DNA of 15,689 nucleotides from positions 1 to 15,689 of the forward strand of contig CAZPFP010000014.1 in assembly GCA_964585895.1 (NCBI GenBank), in the 5' to 3' direction. This DNA is from CAZPFP01 sp964585895 (GTDB lineage: Bacteria > Patescibacteriota > Microgenomatia > PFEM01 > JAHIFH01). Positions within the stretch are counted from its first letter, which is position 1; every line of letters begins with the position of its first letter. Positions 4,736-12,431 of the stretch are shown piece by piece. The notes beneath the pieces are model-generated. The model worked only from the letters and a program-made list of their open reading frames with translations. It searched no databases and was not told the origin of the DNA. A program made the position numbers and the translations under genes.

Positions 4736-5983
4736 TCACTCAAAATGAGGCTTTAAGAGATTTAAATAATTAAGAAGATTATGAGGCATTAAAAATCTGC
4801 TTTTGACAGAATCGTGAGCGGCTCGACTGATTTTCTTCTTAATTTGGGGGTTCTTAAAGAGGTAAATAATCCTCTCAGCCGCCTCTTGAAAAGAATTGAC
4901 TAAGAAACCATTAACGCCATCTTCAATCTGAAGCTTAATCCCACCCACATTACCGCCGATAACCGCTGCCTTTTTCCACATCGCTTCGGTCACCGTTAAA
5001 CCAAATCCCTCGCGGGTTGACTTCTGTAAAACAATATCCGATGCGGCTTGAAAAGCATTGACGGCTCGGTCATTATTAGGCAAGTTAACCAGTAAAAAAA
5101 TATCTTCCCCATTTTGAGCATAATCTTTAATCTCCTGATAAACCTTTTCTCCTTCAGGATCATCATTAGCCTTTTGAGCCACCAAAGCCAGTTGTAATCT
5201 AGGAATTTTTTTCTTAGCCAAACGATAAGCATCAATGACTCCCCTAGGATCTTTCCAAGGGTCATAGCGAGAAACCTGAGTAATTAGGGGTTTACGAATA
5301 TCAATGCCGAATTTTCTTAAGCATTGCTTCGCTTTTGTTTTAGCCATCAGTTTGTTTTTTTCTGAAAGTGGATCAATCACCGGAGTGATAAAGCTTACTT
5401 TTTCCAAAGGGAAATCTTGATGAATGTAATCAGGCATTGTAAAAACAAAATGGTCGTAGGATTTAAGATAAGGCATCAAGAAATTCCAAACCGATTTATT
5501 GGGGTGAGAAGTATCAATATGACAACGCCAAATTGACAACTTAGGTTTTTGGGTTTTAAGAAAGCTTAAAGCCGCCGCTGGCTGAGGGTCATGAACAAGA
5601 AAGACATCAGCTTTTATTTTCGCTAACAAACCAGCAATCTGCTGGTTGTAATCAAGATAAATTTTTTTCTGTTTTTCAGTCAAATCTCCAGCCTTTCCCT
5701 GCATAAAATTATGAATCTCCTTGGTTACTTCAAAAAAAGACTTCTTTGGCGGAATCACATACCAAGTTGAGTCCAAGCCAATGTCCCGCTGAAGAGGAAC
5801 TGAACAGCGAAGCATTTCCGCCACTCCACCTCCCAAAGGAGTGGCATTAAGATGGACCATTTTCAAACCCTGAAGAGATTTAGCCAGCTGACGAATTTTG
5901 TCCACCACTCCTGGTGTAATCGAGCGATAGTCAGCCAAACGCTTAGGAGAGTAATTAACTCTCTGGAGTAAATTAGGACTCAT
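4736..5983 (-). CDS. treT: Trehalose synthase of the TreT type (family GT4 glycosyltransferase)
   Basis: Probably joins a nucleotide-activated glucose (ADP- or UDP-glucose) to free glucose to give trehalose in the cytoplasm, as known for archaeal and thermophile TreT. The 415 residues match the TreT pattern closely: LADYRSITPG (16-25), VHLNATPLGGGVAEML (43-58, glycine-rich acceptor loop), HDPQP (131-135), IWRCHIDTSHPN (151-162), PVIDPLSEKN (201-210), ITQVSRYDPWKDP (234-246), and the retaining GT-B motif E-x7-E at E325/E333 in STREGFGLTVTEAMW. GGIKLQIEDG (347-356) is also typical. Length is normal. The start at ATG 5983 lies 65 bases after the secA stop with no clear Shine-Dalgarno; an AT-rich TAGATAAAAT just upstream may be a -10. 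A relative with another glucoside product cannot be excluded. Confidence 0.85.
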   Translation of the reverse strand: MSPNLLQRVNYSPKRLADYRSITPGVVDKIRQLAKSLQGLKMVHLNATPLGGGVAEMLRCSVPLQRDIGLDSTWYVIPPKKSFFEVTKEIHNFMQGKAGDLTEKQKKIYLDYNQQIAGLLAKIKADVFLVHDPQPAAALSFLKTQKPKLSIWRCHIDTSHPNKSVWNFLMPYLKSYDHFVFTMPDYIHQDFPLEKVSFITPVIDPLSEKNKLMAKTKAKQCLRKFGIDIRKPLITQVSRYDPWKDPRGVIDAYRLAKKKIPRLQLALVAQKANDDPEGEKVYQEIKDYAQNGEDIFLLVNLPNNDRAVNAFQAASDIVLQKSTREGFGLTVTEAMWKKAAVIGGNVGGIKLQIEDGVNGFLVNSFQEAAERIIYLFKNPQIKKKISRAAHDSVKSRFLMPHNLLNYLNLLKPHFE

Positions 5984-6047
5984 AAAAATTTTATCTATTC
6001 CCTATAGTAAAGTTAAAAGACGAAGAGAGATGAAGTCAAGTACCAAC

Positions 6048-8702
6048 TTATCCGTATTTCGGATAACAGCACTTTTTATACTTCTTACCTGAACCGCACG
6101 GGCAGGGATCATTTCGACCAGGTCTTTTCTTTTTCGCCATCCTTGGTTTTGTTTGCTCAGTCCGGGGAGTCAAACCAATACCATCTTTAGCATCAATATT
6201 AGTTTGAATCGGCTGTCTTTGAGGCTGAGGCTGGCCAATTTGAACCCTAAAGATTTGCCTGATAATATCATGGTCCACTGAACCCAATAAACGCTCAAAA
6301 GAAGTAAAAGCTTCCTTTTTGTATTCCACCAAAGGATCTTTCTGTCCATAACCGCGCAAACCGACGCCTTCCCGTAAATCATCCATCGCATCCAAGTGAT
6401 CAACCCAAAGGCGATCAATCGTTCGCAGATAAACAAATCTCTCAATCTGGCGCATTGTTTCCGAGCCGACTTGCTTTTCCCGCGAATTATAAGCATCAAG
6501 AACTAATTTCCCCAATAGCTCTTTTACTTTCTCAACATCTTTAAGTCCTTTTAACTGGCTTTTTAATCTTTCTTGAGAGTTGTTGTCTAAAGGCAAGACC
6601 TCACAAAAACCAGTAGTAATTTGGTCATATTCAATTTCCGCCAAACCCTCAGGGGCATAAAGAGCCACCAAGTTATCCACATCACCAATCATTTTCTCCT
6701 GAATCTCTTTTTTCAATTCCCCATTAGTTTTGTCAGCTGCTTTAAGAATTTCCTGTCTTTTGTTGTAAATAATTTCTCTTTGCTTATTCATGACGTCATC
6801 ATATTCGACCACTCTTTTCCGCATATCAAAGTTAAAACCCTCGACCTTTGTTTGGGCTTGCTCAATCGCTTTGGAAACCATGGCGTGCTCAATCGGCTGG
6901 TCTTCAGGCAACTTAAGAGTGTCCATTAGACCAGCAATCTTTTCCCCGCCAAAAAGACGCATAATGTCATCTTCCAAAGCAACAAAAAATCTTGAAGAAC
7001 CGGGATCTCCCTGACGTCCGGAGCGCCCCCGGAGCTGATTATCAATTCGCCTTGATTCATGCCGCTCGGTGCCAATGACATGAAGTCCACCTAATTTAAC
7101 TACTTCGTCGTGCTCTTTTTGCCATTCTTTCATTTCCCTACCTTCTTTTGAACCGCCTAAAACAATATCTACTCCCCGCCCCGCCATATTGGTGGCGACG
7201 GTGACTGCTTTCAACTTGCCCGCTTCTTCAATTATTTTTGCTTCCTTTTCGTGCTGTTTGGCGTTCAAAACATTATGGGGAACTCCCTTTTTATCCAAAA
7301 ACTTAGAAATAATTTCGTTGCGCTCAATCGAGGTTGTCCCCACCAAAACCGGCTGGCCTCTTTGGCAGCAATCCTCAATATCCCGAACTACGGCCGCGTA
7401 TTTTGCCCGCATCGTTTTGTAAACCGAATCAGGCTTATCAATCCGAATCATCGGCTCGTTAGTGGGAATAATCATTGTTTCCAAATCATAAATTTTGACA
7501 AATTCTTCGGCTTCGGTAGCGGCTGTGCCGGTCATCCCCGCTAACTTTTGGTACATCCGGAAATAATTCTGAAAAGAAATCGTCGCCATAGTAACTGATT
7601 CCTGTTGAATCCTAACGCCTTCTTTGGCTTCAACCGCCTGGTGTAAACCCTCGGACCAACGTCGGCCATGCATTAACCGCCCGGTAAATTCATCCACAAT
7701 CACCACTTGATTATCTTTAACCACATAATTACGGTCACGAAGAAAATGAATCCTCGCTTTCAAAGCATTTTCAATATGGTGAATAGTGTCAAAATCTTTT
7801 TCATAAAGATTGTCAATCCCTAACCGCTTCTCAATCTTTTTAATCCCATGTTCCGTTAAATTAGCGGTCTTTGATTTCTCATCCATCACATAATCAGTAT
7901 CCGCCGACAAATTATTTATTAATTCAGCAAATTCGTAATATTTTTGGGTAGGTTCAGCATCCGGAGCAGAAATAATCAAAGGGGTTCGGGCTTCATCAAT
8001 TAAAATTGAGTCAACTTCGTCAACAATAGCAAAGTGATGACCGCGCTGGACTTGGTCTTCAAAGCGCAAAGCCATATTATCCCGCAGATAGTCAAAACCA
8101 AACTCGTTATTGGTTCCATAGGTAATATCAGCCTTATAAGCTTCCTGACGGCTAATTGGCCTGAGGTGTTTTAATCTCTCATCTTCCTGTTGCTTTTCTA
8201 TGTATTCCGGGTCTAAAAGAAAAGCTTGTTCATGAATAATACAAGCCAAGGAAAGCCCGGCAAATTGAAGCGCCTGACCATACCAACCAGTGTCTCGGCG
8301 GGCAAGATAATCATTAACGGTCACAATATGAACACCTTTGCCTGATAAACCATTAAGATAAGCAACGATGGCCGCCGACAAAGTCTTTCCCTCTCCGGTT
8401 CTCTGCTCGGCAATTCTGCCCTGATGAAGAGTAATCGCCGCTGTTAACTGAACATCAAAGGCTCGCTCGCCCACCTTTCGCCGAATCGCTTCCCGAGCCA
8501 AAGCAAATGCTTCGGGTAACAAATCATCAAGAGTCTCACCTTCCGCTATTCGCTCCTTAAAAGCCGCCGTTAGGGACGAAAGCTCGTCATCCTTAAGCTT
8601 TTTCATTTTCGGCTCAAGGGAATTGATTTTCTCCACCATCGGCTGCAACTTTCTCAGCTGCTTCTCATTGGAATCAAGAAAACGGTCCAGAAACTTAATC
8701 AT
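6048..8702 (-). CDS. secA: Preprotein translocase ATPase SecA
   Basis: ATP-driven motor that pushes secretory proteins through SecYEG at the cytoplasmic membrane. The 884 residues hold QRTGEGKTLSA (100-110, Walker A), VTVNDYLARRD (128-138), the DEVD Walker B box (228-231, in IVDEVDSILIDEARTPLIIS), AGMTGTA in the second nucleotide-binding domain, NMAGRGVDIVLGG and RGRSGRQGDPG. At the C-terminus is a zinc-binding SecB/ribosome tail, CPCGSGKKYKKCC. Compared with E. coli SecA, about 20 extra residues lie around 157-184 (HEQAFLLDPEYIEKQQEDER and following), just before REAYKADITYG; that region is variable among SecA proteins. The start at ATG 8702 follows a TGTGATAAAAT promoter by only nine bases, so the mRNA is probably leaderless. 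treT follows in the same direction. Confidence 0.98.
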   Translation of the reverse strand: MIKFLDRFLDSNEKQLRKLQPMVEKINSLEPKMKKLKDDELSSLTAAFKERIAEGETLDDLLPEAFALAREAIRRKVGERAFDVQLTAAITLHQGRIAEQRTGEGKTLSAAIVAYLNGLSGKGVHIVTVNDYLARRDTGWYGQALQFAGLSLACIIHEQAFLLDPEYIEKQQEDERLKHLRPISRQEAYKADITYGTNNEFGFDYLRDNMALRFEDQVQRGHHFAIVDEVDSILIDEARTPLIISAPDAEPTQKYYEFAELINNLSADTDYVMDEKSKTANLTEHGIKKIEKRLGIDNLYEKDFDTIHHIENALKARIHFLRDRNYVVKDNQVVIVDEFTGRLMHGRRWSEGLHQAVEAKEGVRIQQESVTMATISFQNYFRMYQKLAGMTGTAATEAEEFVKIYDLETMIIPTNEPMIRIDKPDSVYKTMRAKYAAVVRDIEDCCQRGQPVLVGTTSIERNEIISKFLDKKGVPHNVLNAKQHEKEAKIIEEAGKLKAVTVATNMAGRGVDIVLGGSKEGREMKEWQKEHDEVVKLGGLHVIGTERHESRRIDNQLRGRSGRQGDPGSSRFFVALEDDIMRLFGGEKIAGLMDTLKLPEDQPIEHAMVSKAIEQAQTKVEGFNFDMRKRVVEYDDVMNKQREIIYNKRQEILKAADKTNGELKKEIQEKMIGDVDNLVALYAPEGLAEIEYDQITTGFCEVLPLDNNSQERLKSQLKGLKDVEKVKELLGKLVLDAYNSREKQVGSETMRQIERFVYLRTIDRLWVDHLDAMDDLREGVGLRGYGQKDPLVEYKKEAFTSFERLLGSVDHDIIRQIFRVQIGQPQPQRQPIQTNIDAKDGIGLTPRTEQTKPRMAKKKRPGRNDPCPCGSGKKYKKCCYPKYG

Positions 8703-8711
8703 AACTGTTTA

Positions 8712-8722
8712 ATTTTATCACA
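8712..8722 (-). promoter_or_regulatory. Extended -10 promoter of secA (leaderless type)
   Basis: The minus strand reads AAGCTGTGATAAAAT, then nine bases, then the secA ATG. An extended TG motif precedes TAAAAT. Transcription is expected to begin zero to three bases before the ATG. It is nearly identical to the promoter before the 129-aa gene and lies back to back with the plus-strand promoters at 8747-8791. Confidence 0.6.
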
Positions 8723-8746
8723 GCTTCTACTCTTCTTCTAACTTGG

Positions 8747-8755
8747 TGCTATAAT
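8747..8755 (+). promoter_or_regulatory. Extended -10 promoter upstream of the plus-strand gene
   Basis: TGCTATAAT is a full consensus TATAAT with the extended TGn. No good -35 is seen at the usual spacing. A transcript from here would have a leader of about 38 bases without a clear Shine-Dalgarno sequence in front of the ATG at 8800. Confidence 0.55.
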
Positions 8756-8762
8756 CGGAAAG

Positions 8763-8791
8763 TTTATACAAGCCGAGAAGCGTAGTATAAT
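8763..8791 (+). promoter_or_regulatory. TTTATA-N17-TATAAT promoter, start site at the ATG of the plus-strand gene
   Basis: The -35 box TTTATA (8763-8768) is 17 bases from a perfect TATAAT (8786-8791). The start codon at 8800 begins nine bases after the -10 box, so the mRNA would be leaderless or nearly so. This agrees with the absence of a Shine-Dalgarno sequence in GCGCCTG before the ATG. Confidence 0.6.
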
Positions 8792-8799
8792 AGCGCCTG

Positions 8800-9933
8800 A
8801 TGTTGGAAACAGAAGTAAAAGATTATCGTCAAGCCAGCCTTGAGGGATTCGAGGTTAAACATCAACCAAAATTCATCAAAGTCTCCCTTACTGATTTGGC
8901 CAGGGTGATTGTTGTTGATAATCCTGGTTTTTTACTCGTCCAAGAAAAAAGAGAAAAAGAGAATATTCCCAGGGTTTACAAACCCAAGGCGCTCAACGCA
9001 AAAGCAGTCCATACTGCTTTTGCTCTTTTGCTTTTTTTAGATAAACACTCATTGTCTGGAAAAAAATCACCAGAAGAACAAATTCAAGAAGCAGTTCAAG
9101 ACCACCTTCCTCATCAATTTCCTTCTTTAAGAAAACTTCAACTTCAATCAACAAGTGAATTTCTTTTCAGAGAAGGCAGAAATTTTTGGCTCAGTAAAAA
9201 CGAAGAGGAGGAAGCAAGAAGAGCCAAGCTTACCTTTCTTTTTGAAAGAGTTAGGCATTTTTTGCTCCTCCAAGAAAATCATGATGATTATCTTTTTGAT
9301 GAAAGTCCAGAAGTAATGACATCTGCGGCGGAAAGATATGATGAAAAATGGATGAAAGAATGGGATAGTTTAAATCAGGCAAGCATTACTTCCTTGGAAC
9401 ATTTAGTCGAAATATTTACAGGCCATCTCTCAAGAGTTAGGGTTTATGGAAGAGGAATTTTTTCAGAACCTTCTTTGATTCAACGTTTCTACAATGAACG
9501 AGGAGGAGAAGTTATAAGAGCCCAAATTAACGGCAGACCAGATTTAGTTGTTGCTACGGCCACTCCTGATATCCAAACAAGCCGTTTACAATTTGCCCAC
9601 TGGCAAACCTACGATCTTAAGGTTAAGAAACAACCTCTTTCTCAAACCCAGGAGCATCTGGTCGACAGGGTTCAACTCTGGCTTAACCTAAGGGGACTAT
9701 CTCGAGTTTCTTACCAAACCCTTCAAAAAAGAAAAACGGGAGGAGTTATTTCAATCGAAGCCGCTGTTCCCCCAAAAACTCCAGTCGAAGGCTTTATTAT
9801 CTATGGTAAAGAGACTTCTCCTCAGAGAATGATTGAAAGAGTCGAATTTTCACCTGAGGAAGAAAAGGAGTACGAAAATCGTCTTTACAAATGGTTAAGG
9901 TGGCTCCGGAAACAAAAGGGATTTATTGTCTAA
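8800..9933 (+). CDS. PD-(D/E)XK nuclease-superfamily-like protein of unknown role
   Basis: Named function not recognised. The 377-residue protein is the only gene on the plus strand. Residues 240-297 show a PD-(D/E)XK-type core: GRPDLVV (245-251, with literal P247-D248), a 23-residue gap, YDLKVKK (271-277, D272-x-K274), and a following helix EHLVDRVQLWLNLRG (285-299) placed like the QxxxY helix of RecB/Cas4-like nucleases. A preceding acidic residue (E204 or E223) could be motif I. The N-terminal 200 residues are helical and charged, and the C-terminus is basic (YKWLRWLRKQKGF). There is no cysteine anywhere, so no Cas4/AddB iron-sulfur cluster. No helicase domain is fused and no methylase lies next to it. 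Own promoters, isolated strand and convergent overlap with the next gene mark it as an independent unit. Nuclease activity is an inference. Confidence 0.7.
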   Translation: MLETEVKDYRQASLEGFEVKHQPKFIKVSLTDLARVIVVDNPGFLLVQEKREKENIPRVYKPKALNAKAVHTAFALLLFLDKHSLSGKKSPEEQIQEAVQDHLPHQFPSLRKLQLQSTSEFLFREGRNFWLSKNEEEEARRAKLTFLFERVRHFLLLQENHDDYLFDESPEVMTSAAERYDEKWMKEWDSLNQASITSLEHLVEIFTGHLSRVRVYGRGIFSEPSLIQRFYNERGGEVIRAQINGRPDLVVATATPDIQTSRLQFAHWQTYDLKVKKQPLSQTQEHLVDRVQLWLNLRGLSRVSYQTLQKRKTGGVISIEAAVPPKTPVEGFIIYGKETSPQRMIERVEFSPEEEKEYENRLYKWLRWLRKQKGFIV

Positions 9934-10538
9934 TGACAAAAGAAAAATAAATTAGTAGCCGTGTTCATTTTTTCGACTTGAGCAAAATTTCTTTCCAATT
10001 TTTCAAACAACCTTCTTTCACTCTTATTCTTCAACCAATTAAAAATAACCACCCCATCTTTTAGAAGAAGTTTTTTAAGTTTTTTCAAAAATTCATCACC
10101 CATCGCTTCTTCGGGAAATTCACTGCCAAGATACAAATCCACTAAAATTAAATCAAATTTATCACCTTGATAATTTCTTACCCACTTAATCGCATCCCCG
10201 TCAACTATTTTCAAGCCTTCAACTTTATCTAACCCAAAATATTTTTTGCCAATCTTAATAATTTCTTCATCAATCTCGATGCCAATTATTTTTGCTTTAG
10301 GAAATCGTGATTTTATTAATTGAACCGCTGTTCCTCCACCCAAACCAAACACTAAAATTCGTTCTGCTTTCGTTACTTTTTTCAATGGCTTTTTCCAAAT
10401 CCCTTTAATTATTCCTCCTGATTGAATCAAATTCTGAACATGAAGGGTGTATCTGCCAAATTGCTCTTTGACTACAATTTCGCCACTGATTTTTGACATA
10501 GATTTATAAATTGTTCTTGGGAAAGGCAAGAAGTTCAT
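9930..10538 (-). CDS. Spermidine-synthase-like SAM-binding Rossmann protein
   Basis: Small protein (202 residues) with the class I methyltransferase fold as found in the SpeE family. Motif I is ILVFGLGGGTAVQLI (61-75). The acidic end of strand 2 is IIGIEID (84-90). DGDAIKWV (113-120) is the adenine-side acidic motif, and FDLILVDLYLG (128-138) is strand 4. In true aminopropyltransferases the catalytic segment reads close to D-S-x-D-P; here it is DLYLG, and the usual N-terminal beta domain is reduced to about 50 residues. A SAM-dependent methyltransferase or a non-polyamine relative is therefore as likely as spermidine synthase. It starts at ATG 10538, three bases after the ABC exporter stop, so the two are probably co-translated. 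An internal ATG (residue 14) is an alternative start. Its TAG stop overlaps the TAA of the convergent plus-strand gene. Confidence 0.75.
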   Translation of the reverse strand: MNFLPFPRTIYKSMSKISGEIVVKEQFGRYTLHVQNLIQSGGIIKGIWKKPLKKVTKAERILVFGLGGGTAVQLIKSRFPKAKIIGIEIDEEIIKIGKKYFGLDKVEGLKIVDGDAIKWVRNYQGDKFDLILVDLYLGSEFPEEAMGDEFLKKLKKLLLKDGVVIFNWLKNKSERRLFEKLERNFAQVEKMNTATNLFFFCH

Positions 10539-10541
10539 AGT

Positions 10542-12371
10542 TTAGCGATAACCTTCTGCTTGGAGTTCAAAAAGTTGAGCATATTTCCCTTTTTGCTTCA
10601 TTAGTTTTTCGTGACTCCCTTCCTCAATGATTCTGCCGCTGTCGACCACATAAATTCTGTCTGCTTTTCTGACCGTGGAAAATCGATGAGAAATCAAGAA
10701 AAGCATTTTCTTTTTTGAATAACTTATAATCTCTTTGAAAATCTCTTCTTCGGCTTTGGGATCAACGTGAGAAGTGGGTTCGTCAAGAATAATGATTTGG
10801 GCGTCTTTCAAGAAAATTCTGGCTAAGCCAATTCTTTGCCATTGGCCCATTGATGGCCGAATACCTTTTTCAAACTGAGGGCTCAAAGGATTTTGATACT
10901 TCAATTTAAGAGATTCAATAAAATCATCAATCTTGGCCCTTTGGGCCGCTTTTTTAATCAGACCTTCCTGGTTCATTTTACTGATATCCCCATAGGCAAT
11001 GCTTTCTTTGGCCGTAAAAGGATAAACTTCAAAATCTTGGAAAAGAACGGACAAGTTTTTCCAAAAATCTTCAATAGAATATTCCTTAAGATCAGTTCCG
11101 TTTAGTAAAATCTTTCCTTTCTGAGGATCATAAAATCGACAAAGAAGTTTAACTAAAGTTGTCTTGCCTGCTCCATTTTCTCCCACAATAGCCACATTTT
11201 CTTGAGGATTAATTTTCAAATCAATATCTTTTAATATCCAAGGGCTTTTTTCGGTGTAACGGAACCAAACATTTTTAAACTCAATGCCCTGGTTAAGTTT
11301 TTTAGCCAATTTTTTTCCTTTTTTATTAACCACCAACTCTGGCTCAAGGGAAAGCAGCCACACCAAGTCACTAACATACAAATAGTTTTCATAAAGTTCA
11401 AAGAAATTTTTTACTAAACCAGTAAGATTCTTTCTGTAAGAATCGATGGCTCGAAGAATCATTTCTGCTGAACCAACGGTCAATCTTTTAGCAAAAACAA
11501 AAAAGGCAACATAAATTCCAAAAATCAAAAGGAAAATATTTTGAGGAATTGAGGCAATCACCTTCCAAAAAGTTTTCCTTTTTTCAAGGTTAAGTCTGCC
11601 GGAAAAGATTTGATTAAAAATTTCCATCATTCTTTTAGAAAAAGGTTTGGAAAGCCTCAATAGTTTAATTTCAAGAATATTTCGAGGTGTTAAAAGATAA
11701 TGTTCAAGCCAACTAGAAATGCGGTAAAGAGGCGTCATTTTATTCTCAAAATGATAATCCTCTCTAACAAATTTGGCATCAATCCAAAAAGCAGGAATAG
11801 AGAGAAAAAGAATTACCAAAGTCACGAGAGGATTAAAAGAAAAAATGATAACCACGGTTGAAAGGAGCCCAGCTAAAACCATTGGGGTACTGGCAATGGG
11901 CCAAATCATTCCCCAAGCACGCATTGAACTTTCTCGTCTTATTTTTGACATCTTGTCCTGAATTTCCGGATCATCAATTAAACTAACATCAAGTTCAACA
12001 TGTTTTTTGGCAATTAGAGAAAGTAAATAAACCGACAAAATTCTTGACATCATCCGCCGGAGAAAATCTCCAGTTCTGGAAAAAATGTCTTGACTAATTC
12101 CCACCGCAAATCTTAAAAACAAAATCATCATAACCATCTTGCCTGCTGTTCCCCAAAAATCATTGCCAATATTTTGGATTAAACCATCAATAAAAGCTTT
12201 TTCTAGTCTTAAAGTTGGATAAGTTAAAATCCCAACAATGGTGTTAGTGACAATAGTTAAAACTAGAAGTTTAGGGCTGACCTGCCAAGAAAGTTTCACC
12301 ACTTGAGAAAAGACAAACCAAACTTGCCCCAGTCGACTTTCCTGGAGTTTGGGCAATGGTAACTTTCTCAT
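10542..12371 (-). CDS. ABC exporter half-transporter (fused membrane and ATPase domains)
   Basis: Predicted to export an unknown substrate across the cytoplasmic membrane as a dimer. Of 609 residues, about 1-345 form an exporter-type membrane domain; hydrophobic segments lie near 34-52, 76-92, 155-176, 180-197, 270-295 and possibly 110-122. About 362-609 form the nucleotide-binding domain: Walker A VGENGAGKTT (396-405), Q-loop Q445, degenerate signature RPSMGQWQR (505-513, normally LSGGQ), Walker B IIILDEPTS (526-534, catalytic E531) and H-loop H562. Apart from the signature, all catalytic residues are present. There is no N-terminal peptidase domain. The ATG at 12371 has no Shine-Dalgarno sequence; a hairpin with a T-run ends 17 bases before it. 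A promoter lies at 12452-12480. The spermidine-synthase-like gene follows after three bases and could act on the same pathway. Confidence 0.9.
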   Translation of the reverse strand: MRKLPLPKLQESRLGQVWFVFSQVVKLSWQVSPKLLVLTIVTNTIVGILTYPTLRLEKAFIDGLIQNIGNDFWGTAGKMVMMILFLRFAVGISQDIFSRTGDFLRRMMSRILSVYLLSLIAKKHVELDVSLIDDPEIQDKMSKIRRESSMRAWGMIWPIASTPMVLAGLLSTVVIIFSFNPLVTLVILFLSIPAFWIDAKFVREDYHFENKMTPLYRISSWLEHYLLTPRNILEIKLLRLSKPFSKRMMEIFNQIFSGRLNLEKRKTFWKVIASIPQNIFLLIFGIYVAFFVFAKRLTVGSAEMILRAIDSYRKNLTGLVKNFFELYENYLYVSDLVWLLSLEPELVVNKKGKKLAKKLNQGIEFKNVWFRYTEKSPWILKDIDLKINPQENVAIVGENGAGKTTLVKLLCRFYDPQKGKILLNGTDLKEYSIEDFWKNLSVLFQDFEVYPFTAKESIAYGDISKMNQEGLIKKAAQRAKIDDFIESLKLKYQNPLSPQFEKGIRPSMGQWQRIGLARIFLKDAQIIILDEPTSHVDPKAEEEIFKEIISYSKKKMLFLISHRFSTVRKADRIYVVDSGRIIEEGSHEKLMKQKGKYAQLFELQAEGYR

Positions 12372-12387
12372 TTTGAGATTAAGAAAA

Positions 12388-12404
12388 GTGGATTTTCAAT
12401 CCAC
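12388..12404 (-). terminator. Leader hairpin with T-run, possible attenuator before the ABC exporter
   Basis: On the minus strand GTGGATT and AATCCAC pair perfectly around a GAA loop and are followed at once by TTTTCTT, the form of an intrinsic terminator. It ends 17 bases before the ABC exporter ATG and lies downstream of the promoter at 12452-12480, so it sits in that gene's own leader. It may alternatively be the end of serS read-through transcripts. Confidence 0.55.
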
Positions 12405-12431
12405 AAATGAATTAAACGAAAAACAAACTCG

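Noticed and set aside
5110..5118. Further copies of CATTTTGAG (5110-5118 plus, 11745-11753 minus) as members of the junction repeat
   Set aside because: Both lie in conserved coding sequence (treT, ABC exporter) and the similarity stops at nine bases, as expected by chance in AT-rich DNA.
5984..6047. TTGACT (minus strand, near 6036) as the -35 of a treT promoter
   Set aside because: The best -10 candidate, TACTAT, is 24 bases away and the one at 17 bases (TTAACT) is poor; a treT promoter cannot be fixed from sequence.
6048..6066. Inverted repeat TTATCCG/CGGATAA over the secA stop codon
   Set aside because: Most of it is coding (PKYG end), no T-run follows, and seven base pairs over coding sequence is weak evidence for a terminator.
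6170..6499. 109-codon minus-strand frame inside secA
   Set aside because: Out-of-frame shadow of the well-conserved SecA C-terminal half; no independent start signal.
8800..9933. Plus-strand gene as Cas4 or AddB/RecB
   Set aside because: No cysteines for an iron-sulfur cluster, no helicase motifs, and no cas or rec neighbours; only the general PD-(D/E)XK-like core is supported.
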